Positions 43,566 to 56,043 of a stretch of 64,000 nucleotides of DNA are shown here, one piece after another (within the stretch, counting starts at the first letter, position 1; the number at the start of each line of letters is the position of its first letter). Location of the stretch: positions 1,054,001 through 1,118,000 of the forward strand of contig JAJTUP010000005.1 in assembly GCA_021399435.1 (NCBI GenBank). Reading direction: 5' to 3'. The translations under genes were made by a program, and so were the position numbers. The notes beneath the pieces are model-generated. The model was not told the DNA's origin and made no database searches. It was given only the letters and a program-made list of their open reading frames with translations. The stretch comes from Diaporthe sp. PMI_573. Lineage: Eukaryota; Ascomycota; Sordariomycetes; Diaporthales; Diaporthaceae.

Positions 43566-46396
43566 AGGTAAATCTTGGCAGCGGACCTCGCTACCGACGA
43601 TGTATTGCGCTCTCTCTCTGTTCCTTTTGGCCGTCGTTGGATCGCTTACACGTAGAATCGGGTGGGGACGGACACCTGTTCAGGGAACATTTCTCTCGTG
43701 CCATCCACCTTGGATGGTCGTGTCTTGTAGCTTCCCCGGCCTTAAATACACAGTGCCTCTAATTAGTTATTTAAATTACCTAGTCTAGTCTAGCTCAAGC
43801 ATTGTCACTGCTGTGTTTGGACCCATAACACTGTCTCGAGCGCCTTCGACTGGTCGAAGTATCTTGGAAGATTCTGGATCTTACCACTACGGAGATAATA
43901 GTCGCAGAGCGGAGTCCTCGTACTAATCACCCTGCAGTGCCACGTCAACTGGCCTCCTTCCCCCCCCCCCTTGTGAACAAAGCTGCATCGGGCAGCTTCT
44001 GAGGGGCCAATCAGCCTTGGATCAAGACAAAATTTTAGCAGGGTTGATGGATCGACCGATGTGTGCCTAAGCGATGGATGGGCCTGTATGTGCATAGCAA
44101 TAAGGTCTACAATACGAACCGGATTTTGCCTTGGATATGCCGACTGCTGCTGCGACTAAATCCTGCTGTTAAGGTTGAAGGTTTGAGGTTAATATTTGCC
44201 CTTAGCTGACAGAGAACGGCTGGTATCTCTAACTGGGCGTTGTAAGAGGGCAATACTATGATGCTGTGATTTCTCTAAATATAAGTGGTAGTGATTTGAC
44301 TTTATACAAGGTATTAGTAAACATTATCATAACACCTTAATCTATCTTTAATATGGCCATATTCTACTAGTAAGTAGTAATATGCTGAAATGTTTACTGC
44401 TAGTATTAAAGATAAGAGCTGGATGGTCAGCAATTACATGAAGCTTTAAAGAGGATGGGAGTTTGAATGCTGAGCGCACACTCGCAGGGAGACTCTCGAC
44501 TGTAGGATGCACTACTCACCTCGTCACACACCGACACAATTGTAACAAACCTGGTAAGTAGTTCCCCGAGAAAGTCTTGGAGCTCATTCTAGAGATCAAC
44601 ATGAAACAGTAAATTGGGGATATCCTGCGAGAGTTCCAACGAGCTAGCGGATAACTTCTCATGGTTGAAGGGTCGCACGGAGCTATCGTGAGATGGAGTC
44701 GACTCCCAGCATTGAGAACACGTCTGACCAAGATTTTTCACAGCCGAGTGAGTTACAGAACCTTCAACACGAGCTCCCATGCTTTCAGAACATTCATCAC
44801 CGGAAAAGCCAATGTCAATTATTGTTTTGATCGCTTGTGATAGCCTCCAATTCAAAATTTCCTCAGTTCCAAAAGATTATTCATGCCTCCCAATTCTTGG
44901 CGTCATGATACCACCAGTACTCTCTACGGCATCGAACACGCACTCATGGCTTCAAGAAGCGCCGACAAATCCCGCCGGCCCCCTTCGGCTAGGCACTCTA
45001 ATGTCGCTTGCCCAGAAGGATTTCGTTTCGGTCGGTACCGTCTGCCAAACAAAGTGACCCTGTATGGTCTGTGTCAGTTTGATCTTCGAAAAAGCGTCTG
45101 CATGCCTTAAACCGACCGAGGATGTCAACACTTTCATCTGTCTGACTTGCACCTTGTAGAACTCCACGCCATGGTCGGAGAAGGGGCCCCCCTGGACAGC
45201 ACCTGCGTACCAAGTTTCTACCTCTGACTTAGCAGCGATGTAAAACCACATCTGAAGTGACCAATTGTGGGATAATCATACGGTTAGACCGATAGAGAGC
45301 CTCGACACTTGTTCCGTATGCGTATGGCATGATACCAATTGAGAAGGCCAGTTGATTCGATGGTGATGTATTTCCTCTTGATGCTTTTTGTAAGATTGTT
45401 CCCTGGGGACTGCTTGTTGGTCTTGAGGTGTTTTTGTTTCCCTCTACCCTCGTCGAAAGGCAGATCTTTTATACCGCGTCTGGTGGTCAGTGAATATTCA
45501 TGGTTTGGCAACTCACGAAGCCTGCCAGTCACTTAACTGTGGCCCACGTTCGGCTGTGGTCACTGCGCGAGACGTGACCAACTAGAGATTTTCCACGGCA
45601 AAGCGATCAAAAACGTTGAAGCCCAAAAGCTAGTCACTGCGTATCACAGTCGGCTTGCTCTATCTAACTGTCCAGCTTCGTCACTCATTTTTGACACTCT
45701 ATGTCGACCTGTACCACCCATCAGCCAAGTAGGCAACTCATGAATGAGAGCGATGACTCGTTCCCTGGAGTTGATTTTACTCATAGACACATGACTGTAC
45801 ACATGAGTGTATGAGAGACTTTCTTCATTGCGGAAAAAGCATTCGTCGGTTGTCCAAATGAGCGTGCGCAATGAGAGATGCAATACTTTTCTGTGTACAA
45901 TCCAAAATTTTGGGTATACACAAGACTGCCTTGAGACTTTAATTAAATGATGTGTCTTTGCCCATCTCATTACACTCCTACACAAGAGTAATAAGCCCGA
46001 CAAAAGGGATCGTATTTAATGACCGAATAGCACTCCGACCACATGATCCGAGTCGGCAAGTGAATGATCGCTCTTGGAGTTTAACTGTGTTATTGCAAAT
46101 TGATGGACTCTGACCACCGCGAACGTGAAGTCTAATGCTGATTGCAGCTCAGACTAAGTAACCATAGTACATATTATTTTGGTTCCCCGCTGTCTCAGAT
46201 GGCCTATATAAGCATATCTGACTCCAAACTTTAAATCTTGTCTGCCTGCCATCCAAGGTCATTTGGTTGACTCCGAACCATTGCCTCAGGCGTCTCCCGT
46301 TGTCATCTCCTAAAAGACAGTGTATTCACGCCCCGGGAAGGACCCAGGCATCCGGTCAAATAAGACCTAGGGGTCCAGAAGCAGCTAGGGGCCCGA
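43566..46396. other. Gene-poor region with possible decayed coding DNA
   Basis: About 2.8 kb. Between 44516 and 45251 two minus-strand frames (99 and 88 residues, the first starting at an ATG) are separated by stops and read somewhat protein-like, but no family is recognised. They may be a dead gene or chance. A 10-C run lies near 43965. The 44.2-44.4 kb stretch is AT-rich. Confidence 0.35.
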
Positions 46397-47404
46397 TTAG
46401 TATAGTTTAATCTTTTGGTAGGGGGGCGGCTGTTGACTTGTCGAACCCGTGCTGGACCTGGATGAACCATCCGAGGACCCGGAGGGGACAGTCGGGCTGG
46501 GGCGGCTTGTGGCCGTACCCAGTCCAAGGCTGCCGATAAACTCCTTGTAGACACCCTTGGCGGCCGCCGAAGCCCATTCTCCCATCGAGTGTCTACTTGG
46601 CGGCTCCGAGGACAGCGGCAGGCCGGCTGCTTTCCTGGCCGATCGGTCCCTCGCGTGCTTGCTCGTTGTGTATGTGAACGGGCGCGAGAGTTCTGAGAAA
46701 TATCTGTCCCTGGTCTCGTCCATTTCCCGCAAGGCCAGCTTGGAAATGTGCCCGATGTCGAAAGTTGGGTCCACTGATTGCTGGTCGCGAAGGGTGACGG
46801 CAAGCCTGCGGTCCTCCACTAGCATCGTGGCCAGATTCGGCCAGTCGCACTCATCGATTAGGCGGTAGATCTCACCGGTTGGGTATTACTGGGCTGCAGC
46901 AATCCTGATCCTTTTCTCAATGTTATTTTGGTCTAGCATCATTTCCTTGATGGGAGTAGTAATCACTTGTAGATACAGTTCGTTGATAACATCATCAGTA
47001 AACTTCTCCGCGGTGCAGAAATCCTTGTTGAGAATTGCAATTAGTTTGGATATCCAAATGACAGGGATCGCCTCGCGCTGGCTATGTCCTGAATAGTCCG
47101 TGAGCAGCAACATTGCTAGGAACTGTTGATACGCTATACTGGATAGAAGGGATATTCTGGGACGTATGCTTGTGTGTAAGTCCTCCCAATGTTCCGTTAG
47201 CTGCTCGTTTGTAATGTCGAGATTTTCGACCAGACGGGAGGCATGCGGTTGTTCGAATATCGTGGGATCTGGGTGCTGTAGGGTCTCTTCGAGCAGCTTT
47301 CTTGCTTGTCGAAGCTCTCTGTAGAAGAGAGGCGTCAAGAAATCTGACCTGAACAGAAGGTCTTGATAAACAACCATCCGTTCGTTCAGTCTCGGACGTA
47401 CCAT
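46397..47404 (-). pseudogene. Unknown protein gene interrupted by one in-frame TAA
   Basis: One frame runs from ATG 47404 (MVRPRLNERM) to a stop at 46397, 336 codons, with a single TAA at 46888-46886. Upstream part: 172 residues, mostly helical and charged, ending IRIAAAQ. Downstream part in the same frame: YPTGEIYRLIDECDWPN, then a Ser/Pro-rich tail ending QQPPPYQKIKLY. The residues on both sides of the stop read as one continuous protein, so a nonsense change is likelier than two genes. I see no GT..AG pair that removes the stop without shifting frame. I recognise no domain. An intact copy may exist elsewhere, or the stop could be read through. Confidence 0.5.
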
Positions 47405-47714
47405 CTGAGCTGCGTTGCTGTGTGATTTGTCGCCTATTTTGTGAGTCAGTACGGGTGTTAGATAATGGAAAGCGTTGAATGGTGCGAGTGCAAAATGAAG
47501 ACGCAAATCTGTGTAATGATCGCAGGTTTATATAAAAGGTGAGCAGGGCAATAATAATTTTCAATAGTACCTGGTGCTAGTAATGGGATGGAGGTCCACA
47601 CTGAAACTTCCTTCCCTCTACTAGCACGGTGCTAAACTTTACAAGGCCAAGGCGTGCAAGGTGTTTTGATGCGGGCGCAATAGGTTCAACAGCCATAGCC
47701 AGAGACAGAGCACG

Positions 47715-47813
47715 CGCCGAGCCCATAATATGGGAAGCTGTCCTTGAAGAGGTTATGCTATGTGATCTCATTCTGTAAGAGGCTATACTATGAGATAATG
47801 CCATAAGAAGTTA
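47715..47813 (-). repeat. 15-bp degenerate tandem repeat, copy C
   Basis: On the minus strand about five 15-bp units: GTATAGCCTCTTACA, GAATGAGATCACATA, GCATAACCTCTTCAA, GGACAGCTTCCCATA. Same consensus as copies A and B but more decayed. It directly abuts the AT-rich relic. I could not find the conserved tail here. Confidence 0.6.
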
Positions 47814-48250
47814 GCTTTTTTTAATATTTATATTAATATATATATAAAATTTTAAAAAAATTCCTCTTAAGTAAGCTTATAAAATAATATTATAGCCTAT
47901 ATTTAAGTATATAGTTTAATAAAAGTTAAAATAGTTAAGAAATTTAACTAATATTTAATAGCTTTTTATAAAGTTACTACTAAGCTAGCAAAAAGCAATA
48001 AAAACTTATTTATAGCTAAACCTATAAAAATGGCCTATTTAAAGCTGCCTTATTTTAGTCTAGATATATTAGTTTGTTGTTAACAATTAATCTAACATAT
48101 TTCAATAGGTAGAAGGGATATTAAAGGGCACAAGGCTATGGGGAAAGTTTAAGGTGCTGTTAAAGGAGAACTATAAGCAAATATACAAAACCATTATTGA
48201 CCTTGTATACAAGCTTAGGGCTGCTGAAGAGCAGTCGGAAGGCTGAGCAG
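47814..48250. mobile_element. AT-rich relic, probably RIP-mutated transposon remnant
   Basis: Strongly A+T- and TpA-rich from 47814 to about 48120, in contrast to GC-balanced flanks. It ends in a short coding-like stretch (LWGKFKVLLKENYKQIYK, about 48139-48250). Such islands are typical of repeats mutated by RIP. No terminal repeats or named transposon protein recognised. Confidence 0.45.
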
Positions 48251-49178
48251 ACAGCAGAGAGACCAATAAACAGTTGATAAAAAAACACAGTGTGGCCGAA
48301 GCCTCAAGATATATAGACTTCCACAAATGGAGAGATTTGCACGGCGAAGCTGTGGTATGTTTTCACGATCATTCCAGGGAAACTTGAATAATTCCCAAAC
48401 AAGTGATTCAATGGGACAGGATACTTGTAAGTATACGCTTAATGCCTGGAGCCACCGGGACTTGAGTGCTGATTGTCAGATTCATCATCTCTATAGACCA
48501 CAATATTGGATTCTGTCTAGACTGGGGCATAGCACTTCCAGTGCGGAATCGGAAGGGATCAGCTGTGCATGATGACCGAGTATTGTGTCAATTTATTGCT
48601 GTTGACGGACGAAAATGCATTTCGACAATGTGACGCTTGCCCCCTACCACGGTATCTAGGTAGTGTGCAAGACAATTTGCCTATGAGTCCAACACTTGAG
48701 CCGCTCACCATTGGCAGGCCTCATCAGGCAATGACTGGATGGGTGATTCGAATGCCTTTACATAGTCATGCGCTCGAGTTTGCGGCTTCACATAGCCGTG
48801 GACGAAACCATCCAGATCAGGATCCGTGGAGCGTGATGGTCACTTGTGCACCAGTCTCGAGCGGATGCACGTTCAAAATTCGGTGTTGCATTGCAGCATT
48901 AGGTCATACAGCAAGAATAGAGGTACTCGTCAAATCCACTTCGCTACAGACGCCTGCGCAGGTAAAAGCCAACCTTGGAACCTTGAACCGAAGCAAAACT
49001 TAAAACTCCTGCCGAGCTAACACAATAAAGCAACCAGTGCCTGGTATACCCACCAGTCTTGTCCTACTGTTTTCACCCGTTCCCAAGGTCTTGCCATGAA
49101 GAATTTCCATATCCTTTGCCTCGACGTCCCGCAGAATATCTTTCCTAGGAGAACAGAGGACTTAACAACCTTTGGGAA

Positions 49179-51266
49179 TTACTCCAAGGGGTCTGTTTCG
49201 AGGTGCCCGTCGTCATCGCCGGGTGGGTCTATAAGCTGACTGTCTGCGACGGCCTGCGGATAAAACTAAGTCAGATTTATTGCTCATCTGAATTCAAGAG
49301 GGTCCTGAGTGTCACTTACCGTGCTGGTCCTACTAAGACCAGAAGTTGACTTCTCGCCATTGCCACCGCCAGCGCCCTTGCCCATGGACTTTGTCAGCTG
49401 GAGGACCAGCTCCTGCAGCTTCTCGACCTCGGACCGCAGCTTCTGCACCTCGACGACGGTGGCGTCGAACTCGAGGTTCGTCCTGGCCTGGTTGACTACC
49501 TTGTTCCAGCCGTCGCTCTCAAAGTCGATCTGGTCGGACATCTGCTCCCATTCCTCGATGGTGTCGTCGTCATCGTCGCCGCGGGCGCGGTTGGCGCGGA
49601 TGTCCTGTGCGCTCTGGGTCTCGAAGTACGCAGCCACCAGCAGCAGCGGGGAGTATATGATGCCCATCACCACGTCGTTGAGCTTCTCGTACTGCTTCTT
49701 GGGCATCCACCACTCGAGCGGGGCGGCGAGGCAGAATACCTCGATGAGGTTGAAGGGGGCGATGAAGACGTTCTCGTCGGGCGCGCGCACGAACTGCATC
49801 GTTTTCTGGGCGAACAGCGCGAGGTACTCGTCGTTTGCGTTGGTGTATATGTCCTCGTACGCGGAGTTGTACAGCGCGATGAGGATGTTGAGCAGGACAA
49901 CCATGACGACGAAAGTGAATAGGTAGTACAAGATCAGACCAAAGGGTGCACCAAACCTGTCGAAGCCATCAAAGTCGGGCGACTGCATCAGCGCGTTGGC
50001 CATGGCCTGCGAGATGAACTTGATGTCGGTGATGTTATCGTCGGCCTTGTCAAGTCCAACGAAGGCTTGCATGAAGCCGATGACAATGACGGCCAGGAGT
50101 GCGAAGAAGATGATGGATTCCTTCATCATGACCTTGAGGACGACCAGCATGGCACCGAAGAAGCGGAAGCTGTCGAGGTATAGCAGGAGGCGCATCCAGA
50201 ACATCGGCGCACAGCAGGCGAGGAAGTTGTAGGATAGCACGTTCAGCCTTTCGCGGGGGCCGGGCTCGTTAGGCGGAAGCGATTCGTCGTGGCTTAGGGC
50301 GGCGAAGCGGATGGCGAGACTGGTCGTGAGCAGGGCGTAGAGTATAGCGTTGAAGGCGGTCCAAAAGCCCCAGATGTGGTAGCCAGCCTTCCAAAACTTG
50401 GTAAACTCGTCAAAGACAAAGCCCAAGGTGAAGACGTAAAGCAGGATCTCGACAAAATCAACGTCCGCATCCCTATTGATGGAGTTGATAGCACCTGTGT
50501 ACAGACCAAGGTAGATGAGCGAGATGAGGAGCTGCGCGGCGTTCTGGTACATCGGGGCGCGCATGCGGTCCGGGTCGAGGTGGACATGGAACCTGGTATC
50601 GTCCTTGTCCTTGAAGTCGACAAAGCTGGCCGGGTCGTTCTCGTCCTGGACCAGCCAGCCCTTCCAGAGGTAGCTCACGCACTTCTGGTAGCCCGAGGAG
50701 CCGATGACGCGCAGGGCGTGCAGGTCGACGGCCTTCTCGATGACATTGCTCGGCGGGGTGTTCTCGTTGTCGATGACGATGGAGTAGCGCTTGAGAAGCA
50801 CCGAGTGCAGCAGGTATTCCTGGTCCTCCTCGGTCTCGATGATTTGCTTAGAGATCACCTCGCAGGCCGTGGCCCTCAGCGCGTGCAGGTCGCAGTCCCA
50901 GAGCTCGGCCAGCGACTGCTGCTTGAACCAGCGCTTGCACACGAGCAGGCAGTAAACAACACATGCTCCGTTCTGCGAGCCACCGGCCTCCTTTGCAGCC
51001 TGGATGACCTTCTTGGTGATGACTTTGGAGTGGGGCCGGGTGATCTGCTCCGCGTCTATCTCGACGGGAACGGCCTCCTCGACGAGATGTCGCAGGCGCA
51101 GGGCGATCTTGGTGACTTCGGGAGCGGGGATAGCGGACTGCAGGGCCTCGTCGACATAGCTGGGGAGGAGGCGCTGGTGAGACTCGTGCCACCAGTCCCT
51201 TGTAGAAGAGCGTGGGTTGTCAAAGCCGAGCAGTCTCCGCAGGTCGAACCAGCGTCTGGGCGCCAT
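49179..51266 (-). CDS. yvc1: Yvc1-type TRP vacuolar cation channel
   Basis: Homologue of yeast Yvc1, a TRP-like channel that releases vacuolar calcium. Exon 1 is 51266-49320. A canonical donor (ACG|GTAAGT) leads to a 66-nt intron and exon 2 at 49253-49179, giving 673 aa and an acidic tail ending DPLE. Without splicing the protein would stop at 49284 after DTQDPLEFR. The N-terminal about 230 residues are cytosolic. Six hydrophobic helices lie at about 245-480, with the pore region (ADDNITDIKFISQAMANAL, then GLILYYLFTFVVMVVLLNIL). The post-TM6 LNILIALYNSAYEDI is highly typical. A coiled coil (VVEVQKLRSEVEKLQELVLQ) sits near residue 610. Confidence 0.9.
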
Positions 51267-53105
51267 GGTGGAGGACAGCGAAGGCTGAGGTTGAGTGGTC
51301 TCTTTGAGAATCTAGTTGAAGCTGCCGCGAGCTTGAGCTCAATGCCGGAGGGAGCTTGGCCGCGTCACGGTTGGCGGGTGATGAGCGCGACGATGAGATC
51401 CAGGAGCTGGTGAGGTCGTTTTGGACAAGCGAATTGGGCCAGATGGCAGTTTCCAGAAAGCCAATTGAGTCCTGGAGCACCTTCGTCCTGAGCCCAGCTT
51501 CTCTGTTCTGGCAATCTCTTCTTTTTGGACGACGAGACGAGGTCGAAAGGACGCAGGCTTCTTCCCAAAAAGGGCCTCGTTTTTGGCCAGGTGGAATGAC
51601 GTGGGCCCGGCAGGGGAGGTGCTAACAACCAAGCACTCCAGGCCTGCCGTTGACCTGTTAAGCGCGGTCTCCAGCCAAGACAATCTATGCCAAAATCAGG
51701 GAACCAGCCTCAGTCGCTGCAACCCCAAGACATGCCCCTCTGCATCAGATGCACGCTTATGGCGGTCTAAAGCTAACAGTAGCCACATCAACTCAAGCTT
51801 CGCCGACCCCACTAGCCCACAACCAACCTTAGGAAGAGGCTTGACCACCTTCGAGGCCGCTTCCTATCCCGCACACGTGAGATGCGGCCGTCGTTTTGGC
51901 CAGCATTTGTTTCAATGGCTATTTACAGCATGCTCGCCTTTGTGTGCTCGGGTCTTGTCGCCCAAAACAACTCTACCCAGTTGTCTCAGCTTGCATGTTT
52001 TCGTACCACGGCATCGCAGTTCGTCTAAATGCAACAGATTTAATCAACAACTATATTAAAAGTCTACAATCCGACTCGGATGCTAAAATGCTCAACGAGT
52101 CCACACGTTGTATTCTGCCCGACAACACTGGTTGATATTCGTATATGTCAGCCCATCGTCCCCCATCGGTGGCTGTAGACTCCTTTGGTATATTGTGTGC
52201 AAGCTGCGGTCCATATACATCTGTGGTCTGTGACAGCCGAGCGATGACGTTCTGAAATTCCCAACGCAGGTTTGCTTGTGCTTTGCATCCCTAGATAGAT
52301 GCATAATGGATCCTGATTAGCCAACCTGCGGTCGCCAGCCTTCATCTCCGTAATAGTTTTGCTCACCGTTACGCCTTACGCCCACACTAAAGTCTTGTCT
52401 TTTCATTTTCACAATGTCTATCTATATATTTAAACATTGTGAAAGTAGTTTTGCACTTTGTTCTTAGATACTTCACCACAGTGCTGTGTTTACTGTTGCT
52501 ACTGTTGATCAGCCACAGAATGCCTCTGGCACAAAAAAGAGCCCAGAGAAAGTTCAGAATGATGATTGCTTGCCAAGTCAGTTCCATCATGGTAGCACGA
52601 ACGGCTGACCTATGGTGCTGCTATCTCGTAGTGTTCTCTCCGTGCTGACTGGTCTCGTTGCCACGTTGGTCCAATCACGAGACGAGAATACGGATACGGA
52701 AGTCAGAGCTCAGGTGGTGAATCAACGCAATACTCGATGGCTTGTGCAACATATGCCGAGATCTCACAGCGAAGACGGGCCACATCGACCTTGTTCTCCG
52801 CTTTGGGAGGAGTATAGTACATGCAGTGGAGCTCTCCGCTGCCTAAAGAGCCCCTCTTTGCAATCCTTTGAACACATAGAATACTCGCGACGCTAGTAAG
52901 GTAACGCGTTGAAGCCTTGCGCTATCACCCATCGGGAATTCTCGCCAGTCTTCAACTCCCGTCCCCATCGGACATAAAAAGGCCAGCACCTCCCGAGACA
53001 AGAGCACTCGTCGCTCTTATGATCCCTCGGCCATAGCAATCTTGCTCATCATTCACCCGGGCCTCTTCATGTCCTTTGGCCATCTGCAGGCCTCAACATC
53101 CCAAC
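51267..53105. other. Intergenic region
   Basis: About 1.8 kb between divergent genes. No supported gene; the frames present lack domains. It includes both promoters. A CT/CCTC-rich leader with TATAAAA-like sequence (near 52974) precedes the DUF4246 gene. Confidence 0.45.
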
Positions 53106-55330
53106 ATGTCGCGATTGGAGCCTAGCCCGGACTTTGACAACACAGGAGCCGGTCAACTCAGTGTTCCTGGGTTCGGCTACGATCATTGTTTCGAGCTGGA
53201 CGACCGGTACTGTGATAGATTCCGCCATGGCGCTAACGATTTCCGACAATCTCCTCGCTTGACCGCTAGAGAAGTGGCCATGCTGGGAGTCATGAACGCC
53301 TTGACGGACAAGACAGACTGGCATAAGAAGGTCTTTGACGATGAGATCGTTGGTAGGTGGAAGGAGGAGGCTCGTGCTGTCCCTCTCATCAGCGACATGG
53401 CGTGGGACTGGTGTCTGGCTGAGCTGCGGGACAAGGCACAGCGATTTGAGAGGACCGGCCGAATTCTTGTTCTCGACACCGGGTCAAGAGTTTCCAAGTC
53501 TGACCGACGAGTTCCGGAGGTCCTCAGACAAGAGTTGAAGGACGCCGTCAGACCGCTGCTGGACCAGCCCGATTCCGAAAGAGACTGGCATCCAGGTTCG
53601 GATGACAAGGTGTTCAACCTCGTGCATCCGTCTCTGTTCCCCTTGGTATATGGGACAACGAAGGTTCTGGTCAACGGGGGTGAAGTGCCCCTCGATTTCG
53701 CCAGCGCCGGCGCTTATGAAGCGGCAGAAGCCGCTCCACATCCTCCAGAGCCACCGCAGCGTCGCAAGTTCGGTGGTGGCAGGTGGACTGACCTCGAGGA
53801 TATGTGGTCCAGAACATTCCAGTGGCTTCCTTGCGAGGTTGAATTTACCGAAAGCACCGGCACCGATGTTCAGATCACGTCTTACATCAATAACTTGCAT
53901 CCCGAACGACATGCTGCGGTATACGCGGCCATTGAGAAGATAATTCCGCTTGCAAGTAAGTGAGTTTCATAGAACATGTCTCTTGTGGCGTCTTCGTACC
54001 CGGCCTTATGGGTATTCATACTGGCCTTTTTGCAACCGGCAATCATGCCTATCCCTTCAGTTTTACATCATTCTAAGCAAGTCCCAGTCGCACCTTGGAA
54101 TGAAGTGCTTGTTCACTCCCGCGGGATTCGCGGTCGGACACCACCACGTATACGGACGTACGGCGCCCAATACACACCAGACTTACCCGAATGGCATCGA
54201 GGACTTTATGAAATTGAAGCAAACCGAGAATCCAACCCAGCGGCTTATGCCACAGCTCGAAAACAGGTGCTGGAATACATTGGCCAGCCCGATGACGCTG
54301 ATGACTCCGCGAGTGAGGTAGACCTGACGGAAGACTCCGATGATGAGCCGGAAATCACCATGGAAGATTACGGACTTGCAGGAGCTGTAAGCCAATTTTA
54401 CCATCACAATGTTCGAAAGGTCGTCCACCCTGAGCCCGGGCTCTCGTTCTCCTACGAGCAATGGAAAGTCGGGCTTACTGGCAAAGCGGTCGTCGAGAAA
54501 AGCCGCACCATGTGGGGTCGTCGCGATGACAACGCTCATCAACGCGACGATCATGAATACTTCTCGTTTCGTATCCAGGACGACTTTCGTGATGAAGGAC
54601 TGCAGATAATCATCAAGCTTTCCAGCATCGAGCTGACACCGGAAAAGCCAAAATACGAGGGGGGGAACTGGCATATCGAAGGCCTATTAAACGAGCACAT
54701 CGCCGCCACGGCGCTGTACTACTATGACGTTGACAACGTGACGGAGTCGAGGATATCGTTCCGCACCGAGGCGGACATGGACCCCATGGAAATGGTATAT
54801 GAGCAGGGTAAGTGATGAGAGCCAAGATCAGCACCCACTACCTGGGACGAACTAACAGCATGCCTTCCAAAGACGACTTTGCCCCTCTGGCTGAGATATT
54901 CGGCATCGCCTCCGGCACTCTGCGAGAAGAGCAACCTTTCCAAGACCTGGGCTCCGTCTCCACGCCCCAAGGCCGCCTCCTGGCCTTCCCCAACACGCTC
55001 CAGCACAAGGTCGAGCCATTCGAGCTGATCGACAAGACGAGGCCGGGCCATCGGCGGTTCCTCGTCCTTTGGCTGGTAGATCCTCATTACCGCATATGTT
55101 CGACGCGAAACGTGCCGCCGCAGCAGGAGTCGTGGTGGGACGCGGTCGGGACCAGGCCAGAAACTGGCCCTGGTACTCTGGAGAGAACAAATCCGGATGT
55201 CAAAGTTCCTGAAGGTCTGATGTCGCTCGAAGAGGCGAAGAGACTGAGGCTGGAGCTCATGACTGAGCGAACAAGGCGCGTGCAGGACATGGAACGTGCG
55301 GCAGAGAATTATAATTTCTGCGAGCACTGA
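53106..55330 (+). CDS. DUF4246-family protein, 3 exons
   Basis: A conserved fungal protein family of unknown function; some members look distantly like 2-oxoglutarate oxygenases, not shown here. Exons 53106-53955, 54082-54807 and 54873-55330 join in phase to 677 aa, normal for the family. Family marks: a Trp/Arg-rich N-terminal third, LPCEVEF...ITSYINNLHPERH, the junction IIPLAIPVAPWNEVL, KYEGGNWHIEGLLNEHIAAT and ATALYYYDVDNVTESRISFR, and near the C-terminus the R-x-FLVLWLVDPHYRI block. The HIEGLLNEHI histidines are the best candidates for a metal site. The start is ATG 53106; the frame opens earlier only at a TTG. An acidic insert (DLTEDSDDEPE) lies in exon 2. Confidence 0.88.
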
Positions 55331-55800
55331 GTTGTTGCCTTGTTCAATGATGACTTTGTGGAGGCATTCTTCCTGAGTCCAGATCCTTCATGTGGCCATG
55401 CGGCAGCCAAACCATTGGTACGAGGATGTTCAAATCGTAAAAAGGTCGTGCACAAGGTTAATACCATTCCATAAGCTTCTACTTGTACGGGATAGCCATT
55501 AAGCTTTGCTCACACTGAAGACGAAACACTTTCTAGCGTTCGGGTGCAATCTGAAATGGATAATTATAATTTATTAATTTACATCAAGGTACTATCCTCT
55601 CGAAGGGATGGTAGATTTCGGGTTAGTCTTTCTGCCCGAAAGACATTTTTAAACTAGGGGGCTTGAACCCCAGCATTTTGGTTGTTAATTAAGATGAATT
55701 TATTGACTGCTAGCATAATAGACGTCTCGGCCAAAAGACTAGAATTAACAACCGAAGTTGTTTATTCCATAGCAGTATATAAGCTCTGTACTGGCACAGC
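55331..55800. other. AT-rich spacer with an inverted repeat
   Basis: Contains TTTTGGTTGTTAATT (55676-55690) and its near-perfect inverse AATTAACAACCGAAG (55743-55757). No gene. Confidence 0.45.
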
Positions 55801-56043
55801 TTAAAGTGGTGATATAGCCGGGGCCCTTGCAGTAAGCAGAAAAGCCAGCAACAGCCGTTGCATAGCAAGGAGGCCCATCTCTCTGATAGTAGATCCGGTG
55901 ATATCAATGATTATTGGAAGTAGACCGAGGAGTACCGCGGCTGCAGCCATATCAAAGCTGTAGGCATTTGTTGTTGCGAAAGTAGTCAATAACCCCCAGG
56001 AAATGGAATGAGTTTCGAACAACTCAATCACAACAAAGATTAC
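55801..56043 (-). pseudogene. Fragment of a multi-pass fungal membrane protein
   Basis: An open frame of about 80 residues with no ATG at its beginning. It reads LLTTFATTNAYSFDMAAAAV, LLGLLPIIIDITGSTIREMG and LLAMQRLLLAFLLTARAPAI in order. This pattern (two helices, GSTIREMGLL, RLLLAFLL, AP) resembles the N-terminal region of an uncharacterised fungal multi-helix membrane family. The rest of such a protein is not present downstream, so I call it a remnant. Confidence 0.45.

Larger units (their letters stand above)
47405..49178. other. Repeat-rich spacer
   Basis: Contains repeat copy C, an AT-rich relic (next entries) and about 900 bp without a recognisable gene. Frames at 48327-48572 and 48569-49003 show no domains. 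Confidence 0.4.

Noticed and set aside
44516..45251. Two adjoining minus-strand frames as a gene
   Set aside because: Stops separate them and no splice pair or family supports a gene; noted only as possible decayed DNA.
50376..51413. 345-residue plus-strand frame over the Yvc1 gene
   Set aside because: Antisense of a conserved channel; Val/Asp/Leu-rich without domains.
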